Assembly (NCBI GenBank): GCA_946902875.1
Contig: OX336340.1
Span: forward strand, 22,211,566-22,275,565
DNA: 64,000 bases
Reading direction: 5' to 3'
From: Nematopogon swammerdamellus
Lineage: Eukaryota; Arthropoda; Insecta; Lepidoptera; Adelidae
The translations under genes were made by a program, and so were the position numbers. Below the pieces are notes generated by a model that made no database searches, was not told the origin of the DNA, and saw only the letters and a program-made list of their open reading frames with translations. This document shows positions 10,341 through 20,715 of the stretch, in pieces. The stretch's first letter is position 1. Each line of letters begins with the position of its first letter.

Positions 10341-10404
10341 GTGCCCGTAGTCTAGTGGTAACGCTTCTCAATGCAGAAGTTGCGGGTTCAAAATCCCGGG
10401 CACT
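10341..10404 (+). pseudogene. Degenerate tRNA
   Basis: A perfect 7-bp acceptor stem (GTGCCCG with CGGGCAC), a D-arm-like tagtctagtggtaa, a 5-bp anticodon stem (CTTCT/AGAAG) and a T-arm-like cgggttcaaaatcccg. The anticodon loop is 6 nt, the T loop has one extra A, and there is no room for a normal variable region, so total length is only about 63 nt. It is most likely a tRNA pseudogene or a tRNA-derived retroposon head. Confidence 0.6.
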
Positions 10405-10880
10405 AACTAATGTACTTATTTATTTCCTTGATAAAGATTGATATACGTGCATTTCATAACGAATAGGTACGATCGCTCCGGTGAAGAAAAATAAAGTTAG
10501 GTAACTAGTGCACACTGGTCTATGAAAGGTATTTTTGTGTAAACTGCTTCTGATTTCCACTGGTCACCATGTACGAGTAATCGAATCGGATATAACAAAT
10601 TGTGACAAGTTCGAGTGCAATATGACTGCCATAAGAATACTCAATAAACAATAAAACAACAACAATAAAAACAATACCTCCTATGTCAGTGAGCAGAGTC
10701 CGTGCCTAGCAGTGAGACGTTTTAAAGGATTATAGAAGAAAACAGATAGTGAATTTCATCGAAAAAAACGTTTTTATGTATTTAAACTTAAAATACAGAA
10801 CTATAATAACTTGAAATACATACCTAAACTTATATGGGTTTTTAAATTACCGTGGTTATTTGACATTTTAAGAAGTAACA
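10405..10880. other. No feature recognised
   Basis: AT-rich, no credible ORF or repeat recognised. Confidence 0.4.
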
Positions 10881-11013
10881 ACGGCTTTACTCACTATCGA
10901 AATACGAGATGTGTGGCTCGACATTTCGGCCAGAGTGCTCATGATGATGGGCCATACGTTTGGCCCGAAACGTCGAGCCACACAGCTCATATTTCGACCG
11001 CGAGTAAAGCCGT
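10881..11013. repeat. Inverted-repeat element with gctcgac/gtcgagc arms
   Basis: The left arm (acggctttactc, then gtgtggctcgacatttcggc) is the near reverse complement of the right arm (ggcccgaaacgtcgagccac, ending gagtaaagccgt), with a centre of about 25 nt. The cgaaacgtcgagccacac word is a common lepidopteran dispersed motif; a distant relative occurs near 59070. Confidence 0.7.
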
Positions 11014-11740
11014 TTTGTATTCTTATAATACCTACACTTAATAACTAGAATAATATCTAAAAAACTAAACTTAATAATAAAGAATTCATAACTGCGGTCT
11101 TGGCCTTGGACTAAGCTTAAAATCTCCAAACCAAACATACATAAAATAAAGAGTGCAGCATTTATAAAAATATATATATATATATATATAACTAAAAAAA
11201 AACATTAGGTATACTTTGGACTACACACACAAACACAACTAAAATAACTCTTCCTCCGTACTTAAACAAAATAATTTTAATTTCACTTTACACAAATTTA
11301 AATTTTCACTTTCCCTTAAACAATGTATCATCTTGGACTATTTTTATCCATCTTTCTCGTATTGATCCCTTAGAAGGATGTGGAAACATTGTAAAAAAAA
11401 TTTTTTCTTGAAAATTTCTCAATTACTTACTAATTAAAAAAAAATAAAAGAATAGCGACAACCCTAATTAGCGGTCAATTCACTCTCATATTTTAACGTG
11501 GTTTAATACATATTTATTTACTTTCATACATGATATCCCAGAACTCTATTTCTAATCATTCATATGTGGCAGCCCTAATGAGCGCGTTCAATTTATTTGT
11601 TTAATTAAATAATGCTTATGTTATTGCAATGCGAGGTCAATACATAAAATGTACAAAATTTTAAAATTGAAGTAGCCTTGTGACAGCCCTAATTGGCCAG
11701 TTGAACCAAATATTTCTAAGCACATGGAAAACAATATATT
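11014..11740. other. AT-rich sequence with a TA microsatellite
   Basis: Holds a (TA)n run at about 11169-11190. The phrase gcagccctaat/gacagccctaattgg recurs at 11571 and 11684, hinting at old repeats. No gene. Confidence 0.4.
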
Positions 11741-12246
11741 ATATATAAGGTCTTTCAAAATTAGTTAATAGTACGCTAAGGGGGGGTTCTGTATCGTAAA
11801 TAAATCACTTTTGAGGAACAAAGATTTTTTTTTACAAAAAAAAAAAATTATAATAATGTAAAATGTAAAAAAAAATTCTTTTCTTAATCGTTTCAGTTTC
11901 ATGCCAGGAACAAAAAAGTCTTCAAACACATAGATCTCTTTCTTTCAGAAATTGTGAAAACCACAATTTTAGTTTTATTAGTATGGAATAGAAAGAATTT
12001 GATTTTTTTTACCAACTTACACGTGTTACATCAAAATGGTAATGAAGACTTTTTTGTTACTGTTATGAAAATGAATCGATTAGGCTATAAAAATCAACCA
12101 CATATTTTTTTATTTAAATACATACAAAACATTTTACATAAAAAAAGCCTAAGGTCCAAAAAATTTTATATAGGTTTTACTCCCTATATGATGCAGAACC
12201 CCCCCTTAGCGTACTATTAACTAATTTTGAAAGACCTTATATATTA
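11741..12246. mobile_element. 506-bp MITE with 55-bp terminal inverted repeats
   Basis: The ends (atatataaggtctttcaaaa, on to gcgtactattaacta and ggggggttctg) match in reverse complement with about one mismatch in 55 bp. A smaller nested inverted repeat (aaaaaagtcttc with gaagacttttttg) lies inside. The 88-codon frame at 11954 spans into the right terminal repeat and is not convincing. Near identity of the arms indicates a recent or recently homogenised copy. Confidence 0.8.
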
Positions 12247-12355
12247 AGATCACAATGAAGTGATAATTACCTATGAAATGAGATGCCATCAGTTTTCCCA
12301 ATATTTTTGGTATGATTTTTGCAATATCGCAATTCGCAACACACAACCGGGCATA

Positions 12356-12509
12356 ATGAATGACTGGCGCGATGCGAGCCGCAGACGGACGGCAGCGAGC
12401 GCGCGGACGGCGCGTCCGCCGCGTTCGGTCGCTCGCGAGCTACTAGTCTCAAGAGGGTCCCTCCGCGTAATGGTTACTCCACCGCGGTGGAGCGAAGGCT
12501 GTTGCCCGG
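12356..12509 (+). other. Weak candidate first coding exon
   Basis: An ATG opens a 51-codon frame (MNDWRDASRR... to ...EGCCP) ending exactly at a consensus-like 5' splice site, CCCGG followed by gtaagagg. The block is CpG-rich, unlike its flanks. Against it: the peptide is Arg/Ala-rich low-complexity of the type CpG-rich DNA gives by chance, the opposite strand is open as well, and no partner exon is visible. Confidence 0.15.
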
Positions 12510-12639
12510 GTAAGAGGTCTAGTAGAATACATGATACGTCATTGTATTTACATTGTAACATTCCGCCAGTTCGATTATCACAGCGAACAAGAACTGACAA
12601 GAAACTTCACTGAAGAAAATAAAATGTAACTTATAGTAT

Positions 12640-13049
12640 ACAAGCTGTGCCCGCGGCTCCGCCCGCTCTCATATTTCACTTCACTGCTAACCTCATAAGC
12701 CATTTAGCGTGATAGTAAGTAGCATATAGTGGCTGGGAAGAATCAAGCTATCCGTAGAATTTTGTTTTATTAAAATCGGTTCAGCGGTTCTCGAGTTATA
12801 AGCGGACAGACAGACATACACTCAGACACTCAGACACTCAGACAGAAAGCAGACGTTGGATTTTATTATAGGTAAGTAGCGTGATAGTAAGTAGCCTATA
12901 GTTGATGGGAAGAATCAAGCTATCCGTAGAATTTTGTTTTATTAAAATCGGTTCAGCGGTTCTCGAGTTATAAGCGGACAGACAGACATACACTCAGACA
13001 CTCAGACACTCAGACAGAAAGCAGACGTTGGATTTTATTATAGGTAAGG
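12640..13049 (+). repeat. H-type repeat with a 172-bp tandem duplication
   Basis: Opens tgcccgcggctccgcccgc. The segment starting agcgtgatagtaagtagc occurs at 12706 and again at 12878, giving two near-identical 172-bp units, each containing aatcggttcagcggttctcg, (actcagac)n and ttttattatagg. Confidence 0.8.
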
Positions 13050-13572
13050 ATAAGGAAGACTACAGCAAAGCCGAGGAACTTACAGCTTCTTTTGGTACAT
13101 CAGCGTATGTATCGTGATTCGGATGCATCGAGACGTAATCAGTGCCGTCAGATAAGTCAGAGAGGATCCCTATCACTGTTATTATCAAGTCTAAACGACT
13201 GTCTACCTCTGCTCTCCGGCCCCACGCTTTGCCTCCCGTGCGCTGCGCTGCGCCTAACATAATCACCTTTGATCCAGTGACATAAGAGCTAGTGGGAATG
13301 CGAGTGAACGCTCGCGAGACATGCGGCCGAACAGAACCGAACACTCAACTTTGATGTTGAACACAAATTGAGAAATAATCTTGTTTTACTTGCTTGCTTA
13401 CTTATTAAAATTTCGTTTTTTTAAATTGTATAGAAAAGCTTATTTTAAGGGTATCTAGTAGAAGGGTTTTTAATAAAATAAGCCAAACCCTAACCCAAGG
13501 GTCGAAGGTATTTAAGTAGTATTTTACAATATTTATTGTATATTGTATGTTAAAAGGCGAGTTCCATGCCGG

Positions 13573-13686
13573 AGGGCATTTGCAAAAAGCATTTCATAAC
13601 ACGACATAGATGGCGTGAGTGGCGCTAACCATGGCATGGCGATAAGGAACACTCGGTGCGCGAGTTCGACTCGCACTTGGCCGGTT
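13573..13686 (+). repeat. GTF element, terminal fragment
   Basis: Only the right end remains: catttcataacacgac, gatggcgtgagtggcgc, catggcatggcgata and the terminus gactcgcacttggccggtttt. Confidence 0.65.
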
Positions 13687-13689
13687 TTA

Positions 13690-15182
13690 CATACTGGTGA
13701 ACAATAAAATATATGTTCATTTCATCTCATTGTTTATTTTATACACTCAAGCATAGGTTAAGCTACTTTACTAATTATAGTTAATGGGTGAAAAAGTTTG
13801 TCGCGTGGTCGTTGTAATTAAAAATATATATTTTGGTGGTTCTCGCGGTGCGAGAACTTATACAACAGACGCTAAAAGCTACGACAGAATTGGCTGTATA
13901 CTCTAATGAGTTTTGCCTGTTTCGGGAGGAGACGAATTAATCTAAAAAAAAAAAAAACTATTTTCATACCTCTTACATCTGTCTTCGCCTGAATTTTTGT
14001 AGTTCAAAATTACGTTTACTTCAGCGTACAGGTAAAACATTATTACGATTGTTTTTTCCATGCGACAAATTCAATTAATAACTCGGCGAAAATTATTTTA
14101 CATTGTTCGCTATTGGCTCGCTCGTTCGCGTCCACAAACCTCTTAAGTCAGCGCTTGATCCCAGGCCAGCACCATCGCAGCAGCGCGCTGTAATCGCGGC
14201 TGTATTATTGGCGTCGTCTCGGCCATGTCGCAGTAAATTAGAGCTGGCTTCTGTCTTACACGAGGGCTATGATTTAGGAATATTAAAGTGCTGCCTACGC
14301 GCCGCGCCGCGTCGCGTCGTATGCGCTTGCGTCGGGTAATTGTCAATACTTGGAGCTCGACAGGGACGCACTTAGCGACATCTGATACAAAGTGATACAA
14401 ACACTGATGAAAGTTATCAATGATAGTCCAATTAATTGAAACGGAGACGAGTAGAATGAACCCTTCTCTGAGCTCTTTATGTGAGATATCTTTATTTACG
14501 TACAAAAATAATACAGTAAAAATTCGATGAATTTAAAATTAGAAAATAAACATAAAGGTTATTAAAAAAAAAATCACTTATAAATACAAAATTACATCTA
14601 GTTTAGCCGAGGCTTTCATGGTCCCGAGAACACTTAATGGGCTGTCGACCGGATAGTCGTGCGGCAGGATTCTCTGCGACCGTTCAACGAGCAACTACAC
14701 AAATACCGGAAACAGCGTTTTTCCACGCCGTATTTCGCAACGCCTCGGAGATAGGAAGGCAGGGCATAATCCCTAAGAACGGAAGCGCGAAAACCGGCTA
14801 CGCAACCAGCAATACAAGAACATACCAGCAAACAACACATCAGTTCACGGAATTCGATGTTGAGAAGACTCCGTCGACGATCGTGAGTCCCATCCTATTC
14901 CGCATTTTTAAAGGTAGATAATTTTATAGTTTTTCAATCTACCTGCAGTATCATCTCTAGTGAACACTAAAGCTGAAACAGCAAATTTTTTAAACTAGCT
15001 CGATAGAAAAAAAATCCAAGCATACCACTATTTTTGCAGTAATTTCTATTGCCCTCGGTAAAGAATGAATGCTTGATTTTAATGTGTTTTTCTCTAAATT
15101 AAATGCCATATTCTTTAATCAACTCCCATCAAAGAAAGTTATGAAGTTTAACATTTTCACGTTAATCAAAATATAAAGGACT
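13690..15182. other. Largely unassigned DNA
   Basis: No family recognised. GC-richer parts lie at 14140-14340 and 14600-14880. The frame 14637-14921 passes a splice-donor-like cgacgatc|gtgagt at about 14880, but no acceptor, partner exon or known motif supports a gene. The remaining open frames overlap each other on both strands. Confidence 0.35.
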
Positions 15183-15360
15183 AGTTTTTGCTCGCGGCTT
15201 CGCTCGCATAGTCTATGTCCATCCTGAAGGACCATTCTAAATATTGGTGAAAGAATTTTTAAAATCGGATGAGTATTTTCGGAGATTATTTAGGAGATTT
15301 CGGAGAGTATTTCCTACATCCAAACTTACAAACTTTACCTCTATAAATATTAGTGTAGAT
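15183..15360 (+). repeat. H-type repeat, partial
   Basis: Begins tagtttttgctcgcggcttcgctcgca, the family's start with one change, and ends with tataaatattagtgtag. Confidence 0.55.
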
Positions 15361-15624
15361 TTGCGCGAAATTCGCATCTCCGTCATTTTCATATGAGCGC
15401 CTTGAGACGATTCCATCCCGCTTCACTAAAAATGAAATTGCATCGCGCTCTCTTTGTCTCCTTGCTCCCCTGTCCCCGCTCCTCATTTCGCTGAGCGCAT
15501 GACGTCATTGTAGAAGATATCGCCTTAAGGCGTTCCCTCTTTCAATGTCTAGGATTATGTTAGGAGTTGCATAGTTCTTAGAAGGATGCAAAGAAAAGAT
15601 TCACCGATCATATTATGCATGCAT

Positions 15625-16027
15625 ATGCATACCTGACGATGGGCCTGGTCCACAAATTTAAAGTCGCTCAGCGAGCTATGGAAAGAGCAATGCTCGGCAT
15701 TTCTTTGACCGATAAAATCCGTAACGACGTGATACGTCAAAGAACTAAGGTAGTCGACATTGCTAAGAAAATAAGCAAGCTGAAGTGGCAGTGGGCTGGG
15801 CACATCTGTCGCAGACCCGACAACCGATGGGGTAGACGGGTGCTCGAGTGGAGGCCACGTACAAGCAAACGTAGCATGGGACACCCCCCAGCTAGGTGGA
15901 CAGATGACCTAAAAAAGGTAGCCGGGAGTGGATGGATGAGAAGAGCGGAAGACCGCGTGTGGTGGCGTGACTTGAGAGAGGCCTATGTCCAGCAGTGGAC
16001 GGATACAGGCTGATGATGATGCATACC
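15625..16027 (+). mobile_element. RTE-G LINE, 5'-truncated insertion with 9-bp target duplication
   Basis: The element (15634-16018) is bracketed by a perfect direct repeat ATGCATACC at 15625-15633 and 16019-16027. It ends in the (TGA)n tail typical of RTE elements. It differs from the matching part of the 17193-18185 copy at roughly ten sites in 385 bp by eye. Confidence 0.9.
15634..16013 (+). pseudogene. RTE-G reverse transcriptase ORF, last 126 codons
   Basis: An uninterrupted frame (the displayed Met at 15615 lies in the flank) encodes the tail of the RTE-type protein: MGLVHKFKVAQRAMERAMLG, then WAGHICRRPDNRWGRRV, RPPARW-like HPPARWTDDL and the terminal AYVQQWTDTG. The catalytic palm motifs are missing because of 5' truncation, so no active enzyme can be made from this copy. 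Confidence 0.85.
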
Positions 16028-16067
16028 AAGAAGCAATTAAATATCGACGAGGTTTTGCCCTAGATTA

Positions 16068-16351
16068 AGTGTGTCCCGTGTATGTCGTAAAAGGCGACTA
16101 AGGGATATGACTCCCTTCTTATATTACTAGGTGGTAGGGTTTAACCCGCCCGGGTTGGTACCACAGCACTGAATGAAAGGTCGGTCGAAACGGCTATGTA
16201 AATAGTTTGTGTTTTCCGTCCAGTTCATTGTAGCCGGCACGACCGAAGGGAAGCACTGACGTGGCACCAAGTTCACCCGGTGTTATGGGCTGACATCACA
16301 AACGTTGTAGGTGATGTAGCCAACCGTGTCAGTTTCCATAAAAAAAAAAAA
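16068..16351 (+). mobile_element. SINE-AB
   Basis: The first part of the SINE-B head is cut off (it starts at cccgtgtatgtcgtaaaagg), then actcccttcttatattactagg leads into a complete SINE-A body and an A12 tail. The junction sequence is the same as at 3070, 47585 and 52490, so this is one lineage and not independent fusions. Confidence 0.85.
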
Positions 16352-16557
16352 GGTCTAGGTCCGACCCCGACCAAACGATTTAGTTGCCTGCCCAATAACA
16401 CTCGTTACATAGTTTGATGCCGATATTAAAAGACCGAGACTAAACCTTTTCTTAACCAATCTTACAGATTAGACAGCTACTACAAGATACGGTAGTTCAT
16501 AATATTATACTCGAATCTTTATTGAGAGTTTTAGATAATCATTTCGCAATAGTTTCG

Positions 16558-16720
16558 CTTTTTTTTATAAAAACTGACACGGTTGGCTACATAACCTTCA
16601 ACATTGTTTCTCATCTGTGATGTCAGACCATAACCCCGGGTAAATTAGGTGCCATGTCAGTGCTCCCCTTCATTTCATGGACGGAAAACACGAACTATTT
16701 ACATAGCCGTTTCGACTTTC
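16558..16720 (-). mobile_element. SINE-A fragment
   Basis: Poly-T then the reverse of the tail and part of the body, with a short expansion (cattgtttctcatc) and an internal loss of the cggctacactgaactgg block. Ends near the tttcgac motif. Confidence 0.7.
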
Positions 16721-16733
16721 GTTTTTACTCTTA

Positions 16734-16860
16734 GTGCTTTGGCCCCTCTGACTCAGCCAGCCGCCCATACCGGTTACATAAACGAATTTGCTCTGGCCCC
16801 TCTGAATCAGCCACCCATACGGGATTACATAACAAAATACATGAAACCCCTACCAGCAAC
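16734..16860 (+). mobile_element. SINE-C 3' ends, partial tandem duplicate
   Basis: The tail phrase gcccctctgactcagccacc / cccatacgggattacata appears twice in a row. Both lack upstream body. Confidence 0.6.
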
Positions 16861-17183
16861 CTGGAATACTGTTTCTCTTACCTCATAAAAGCAATAATTT
16901 TCGATGGAAAATTATCATTATTATATAGAAGGCCGGGAATGCGAGGCGCGCTATCTTCAAAAACGGTGGCTTAGGTGTTTTTGGGTAAATGCCAAAATTT
17001 TCAACCCATTAATTTTATGTTGATGTAAAGTGCCCGATCGCCGACTAAATGCTTCATCAACTCATTTACTTTCCGCAGGGTAGAATTATGAAATTCACTA
17101 CTCTTTGTTACAAATAAAACGTGCTTTATAAAGAATAGGCTCACTGAATCTCTCCCCGTATGCATGTTGAAAAAGGCGACTAT

Positions 17184-18194
17184 AATAGGCTTATAATAGC
17201 TTGAGGTGCTGAAATGTCTCTATAGTGCCGCGACAATGACCGTACAAATACAGGACCAGCAGACGAAACCCATCCAATTGCATCGTGGAGTCAGACAGGG
17301 AGATGTTATATCTCCGAAACTGTTTACGAATGCATTGGAAGATATATTCAAGCTGCTGGATTGGGAAAAGCACGGCATTAATATTAACGGCGAGTACATT
17401 TCACACCTACGTTTCGCAGATGACATAGTCGTGATGGGCGAATCGCTGGAGGAGCTGAATCACATGCTGAACGGCCTCAATGTCGCCTCCCGCCGAGTCG
17501 GCCTCGGGATGAATTTGGACAAGACGAAAGTCATGTTCAACGAACACGTCTTCCCGGGGCACGCAACAGTTGGAGAGGCGACCCTCGAAGTTGTGCAGAA
17601 CTATGTCTATCTTGGACAAACCATCCAACTAGGGAAGCACAACTTTGATAAGGAGGCCAACAGACGGATTCAGCTAGGCTGGGCGGCATTTGGGAAACTC
17701 CGCCACATCTTTTCATCCTCCATCCCACAGTCATTGAAGACGAAGGTTTTCAATCAGTGCGTTCTGCCAGTAATGACGTACGGAGCGGAAACGTGGACCC
17801 TGACGATGGGCCTCGTCCACAAATTTAAAGTCGCTCAGCGAGCTATGGAAAGAGCAATGCTCGGCATTTCTTTGACCGATAAAATCCGTAACGACGTGAT
17901 ACGTCAAAGAACTAAGGTAGTCAACATTGCTAAGAAAATAAGCAAGCTGAAGTGGCAGTGGGCTGGGCACATCTGTCGTAGACCCGACAACCGATGGGGT
18001 AGACGGGTGCTCGAATGGAGGCCACGTACAAGCAAACGTAGCGCGGGACGCCCCCCGGCTAGGTGGACAGATGACCTAAAAAAGGTAGCCGGGAGTGGAT
18101 GGATGAGAAGAGCGGAAGACCGCGTGTGGTGGCGTGCCTTGGGAGAGGCCTATGTCCAGCAGTGGACCGATACAGGCTGATGATGAATAGGCTT
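17184..18194 (+). mobile_element. RTE-G LINE, long copy with 9-bp target duplication
   Basis: A perfect direct repeat AATAGGCTT (17184-17192 and 18186-18194) flanks the insertion, which ends tgatgatga. The target was a truncated SINE-B head (17124-17180). 5' truncation is at about reverse transcriptase domain 3, so the endonuclease domain is absent. Confidence 0.9.
17206..18180 (+). CDS. RTE-clade reverse transcriptase, C-terminal half (partial)
   Basis: A 324-codon frame with no stop, starting at a GTG after an in-frame TAG at 17197; the start is a truncation effect, not a real initiator. Residues 26-40 (HRGVRQGDVISPKLF) are reverse transcriptase block 4, and FADD at 70-73 is the catalytic block with both aspartates. 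GMNLDKTKV at about 101-109 is block 6 and YLGQ at 135-138 is block 7. The C-terminal part has MERAMLGISL, WAGHICRR, RPPARWTDDL and the terminal AYVQQWTDTG. A full RTE protein would be about three times longer with an N-terminal apurinic-type endonuclease. It cannot act alone, but its intactness shows a recent active source elsewhere in the genome. Confidence 0.92.
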   Translation: MLKCLYSAATMTVQIQDQQTKPIQLHRGVRQGDVISPKLFTNALEDIFKLLDWEKHGININGEYISHLRFADDIVVMGESLEELNHMLNGLNVASRRVGLGMNLDKTKVMFNEHVFPGHATVGEATLEVVQNYVYLGQTIQLGKHNFDKEANRRIQLGWAAFGKLRHIFSSSIPQSLKTKVFNQCVLPVMTYGAETWTLTMGLVHKFKVAQRAMERAMLGISLTDKIRNDVIRQRTKVVNIAKKISKLKWQWAGHICRRPDNRWGRRVLEWRPRTSKRSAGRPPARWTDDLKKVAGSGWMRRAEDRVWWRALGEAYVQQWTDTG

Positions 18195-18564
18195 CACGTG
18201 TTCCTGAGAAAAAGGGTTTTGACAGACGACGTACAGGCAGTCGTACGGAGAGACGAACGGACAGATGGAGATCAGGTGATCCTATAAGGGTTCCGTTTTT
18301 AACTTTTGAGGTACGGAACCCTACAAATTCACTGAAACAGCACTAAACGGAAATATATCAATACAGTTGAATACAGCTATCAGCTGCGACGCGTGTGCCA
18401 ACATGCGCGATCAATAGAGGTATCTCTACATCCGTTGTGTTGGTATCCTTCAAATTTATCTTCATTTTGTGATACCCTGTATCATCTATAAATTCATATT
18501 ATCATCCCTATCATCCTTGCATCTGTATATTCTAAAAATTCATTCTCATAATTTTAATCATTTT

Positions 18565-18976
18565 TAGGGTTCCGAATCTGGTACGGTACCCTATTACTAA
18601 ACCTGCGCCGTCTGTCTGTCTGTCTGTCCGTCCGTCCGTCCGTTTGTCTGTCCGTCCGTCCGCCCGTCCGTCTGTCTGTCCGAGGGCTGTATCTCTTGAA
18701 CCGTAATAGGTAGCCCGTTGAAATTCACAGAATATGTGTTATTATGGCCGATATAACAACAAATAATAAAAATAAGAAAAAGTCAAAAATTCACGAGGGT
18801 TCCCATAGAAGAAACCAAAAAGTGTATGCGCGCGCGCGCCATCTACCGAATAGATTATGAAGCATAGCTAATATTGAAGCATTTCATAACACGCCATCTA
18901 GATGGCGTGAGTGGCGCGAGCCATGGCATGGCGATACGGAACCCTCGGTGCGCGAGCTCGCACTTGGCCGGTTTTT
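18565..18976 (+). repeat. GTF-type interspersed repeat, long copy
   Basis: Starts agggttccgaatctggtacg, carries a (GTCC/GTCT)n block, gagggctgtatctcttgaac, the acaacaaataataaaaa block, a gcgcgcgcgccatctaccga segment, gatggcgtgagtggcgcgag, and ends cgagctcgcacttggccgg. Confidence 0.7.
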
Positions 18977-19125
18977 TTTACAACGTATGTCTGTATGTTT
19001 GTCCGTCTGTCTGTCTGTCCGTCCGTCCGTCCTTCCGTCCGATGGCTGTATCTTTGGAACCGTAAGAGCTAGCCGGTTAAAATTTTCACGGCATAACTGT
19101 TATTTTAGCGGATATAACAAATAAA
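18977..19125 (+). repeat. GTF-type repeat, partial
   Basis: Immediately follows the previous copy: gtccgtctgtctgtctgtc, gatggctgtatctttggaacc, and aatttcacggcataact. Truncated. Confidence 0.6.
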
Positions 19126-19620
19126 AAAAATTTATTAATTTTTTTTTTCAACTTCTTTTTGTGTTGCGAAAACCTCTGTGCTCTAATCCGAATAAGAATT
19201 AAAGAAGTATAACCTTTAAAACAATCCACAGAAGCTATTAATACAACGTAACTGTTCTCAAGGCGTCCTCAACATCGACATTTCGATGGCCAATGCTACA
19301 TTGCATTGTCGTATTCGTTTCCGAGCCTCGATCGCATACCGCGAAGTTTTAGCCCATTCCATGGAGATGGATAGATTGTATCGAATAAGGTGGGACTACA
19401 TCCATCCATGATGGCCGACTTGCCCGAGTTGTATCATCGTTGTGTATAGATGGCGTTGTATTGTCTCAGCGGGAGACTCTGCGCCGCCAGCAGCGTCCCA
19501 GTAATTGAATAGCGATTTTTATTGCAACCGTTTCGCTAATTCTTGTTTAATTTGATTACCAGCTAGCACGGAAGCTTTGACTAAGTAGGGGCTGTCGTGC
19601 CCGTATTTGCGGAAAGACTT
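19126..19620. other. No gene recognised
   Basis: AT-rich start then mixed sequence; no ORF or repeat recognised. Confidence 0.4.
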
Positions 19621-19983
19621 TTTTTATGGAAACTGACACTATTGGCTACATCATCCGTGATATCAGTCCATAACACCGGGTAAACCAGGTGCCATGTCAG
19701 CGCTTCCCTTCATTTTATTAACCCCCGACGAAAAAAACGGAGGGGTGTTATAAGTTTGACGTGTGTGAGTGTGTGTGTGTGTGTCTGTCTGTGGCATCGT
19801 AGCTCCCAAACGGATGGACCGATTTGGATGCGGTTTTTTTATTAGGAAGCTTGTTTAATCGGGATGGTTCTTAGCTATGTTTGTAATCAAGTAATCAAGT
19901 AATTAAGTAATAAAAAAACTAATTATCTTAAAAAGTGGACCGATTTTCATGCGGTTTTTTTTTAAAAAGCTTGAAATAAAAGT

Positions 19984-20332
19984 AAAGAAATAAAGTTTTT
20001 AAGTACCGTGTGGGCCCGGTACTTAAAAAGAATAGCCCCACTGCATCTCTCCCCGTGCATATCGTAAAAGGCGACTAAGGGATAAGGAGGACAAGATGCC
20101 GTGCTAAAGGGCGACCGGCTCGCCACCTCTCACCTTGGCATGGTACTTCCACCGAGTCATGCAGCAGGTGGGTCTTCATGCCTTACTTGCTGCTTGATCG
20201 ATTGAATCTTGTTCGAATTCTTTGCGAAACGTGGTGGTCGGTGTTGTGCTGTAATTTACCAGAGTTCTTGCAGCACAACACCGATAACTCTGCTTACCCC
20301 GATTGTCGGGATTCAGCGTGTGTGATATGTAT
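19984..20332 (+). mobile_element. SINE-B, full length with 11-bp target duplication
   Basis: The direct repeat GAAATAAAAGT (19973-19983 and 20333-20343) flanks the copy inside Fold-E; the uninterrupted target can be read at the 7572 element. The unit opens after a short leader with gtaccgtgtgggcccggtac and ends gtgtgtgatatgtat. No tRNA-type boxes are evident. Confidence 0.85.
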
Positions 20333-20341
20333 GAAATAAAA

Positions 20342-20562
20342 GTTAAATTACAAATTTAAAAAACCCCCGACCCATAAAAAGTCAAAAATAATTTCCGTTT
20401 ACTTACTTAAAGGAGTCGGGGGACCGCTAAGTAAATAAAATATAAAACTCATAGCTGCGCGGGAAATTACTTAGCGGTCCCCCGACTCCTTTAAGTAAGT
20501 AAACGGAAATTATTTTTGACTTTTTATGGGTCGGGGTTTTTTTAAATTTGTAATTTAACTTT
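20342..20562. repeat. Near-perfect 93-bp hairpin
   Basis: Arms 20342-20434 and 20467-20562 are almost exact reverse complements (cccccgacccataaaaagtc with gactttttatgggtcgggg) around a loop of about 32 nt. This is the core of Fold-E; its arms are far more similar than those of the 7572 copy. Confidence 0.85.
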
Positions 20563-20715
20563 TGTCAGCTACACTGAACTGGATGGAAAATACGAACTAT
20601 TTACATAGCCGTTTCGGCCGACGTTTCATTCAGTGCGGTGGTACCAACCCGGCCGGGAAAACCCCTACCACCTAGTAAGGTAAGAAGGGAAGGTACCTAC
20701 AGTTTGACGTTAATC

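Larger units (their letters stand above)
19718..20563. mobile_element. Fold-E element inserted in SINE-A
   Basis: Begins taacccccgacgaaaaaaac, with gtggcatcgtagctcccaaa and gatggaccgatttggatgcg; ends taatttaactttt. It shares ends with the elements at 7572 and 61135. No clear duplication of the SINE target is visible, so the insertion mode is unresolved. Confidence 0.7.
19621..20715 (-). mobile_element. SINE-A split by a nested insertion
   Basis: The tail side (19621-19717) and the body side (20564-20715) join cleanly at the cattt-at / gtcagctacactg boundary of the SINE-A sequence. Fold-E lies between the halves. The head is missing beyond the core at 20715. Confidence 0.85.

Noticed and set aside
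14637..14921. Possible exon with a GTGAGT donor at about 14880
   Set aside because: No acceptor, partner exon or conserved peptide; the reverse strand is equally open.
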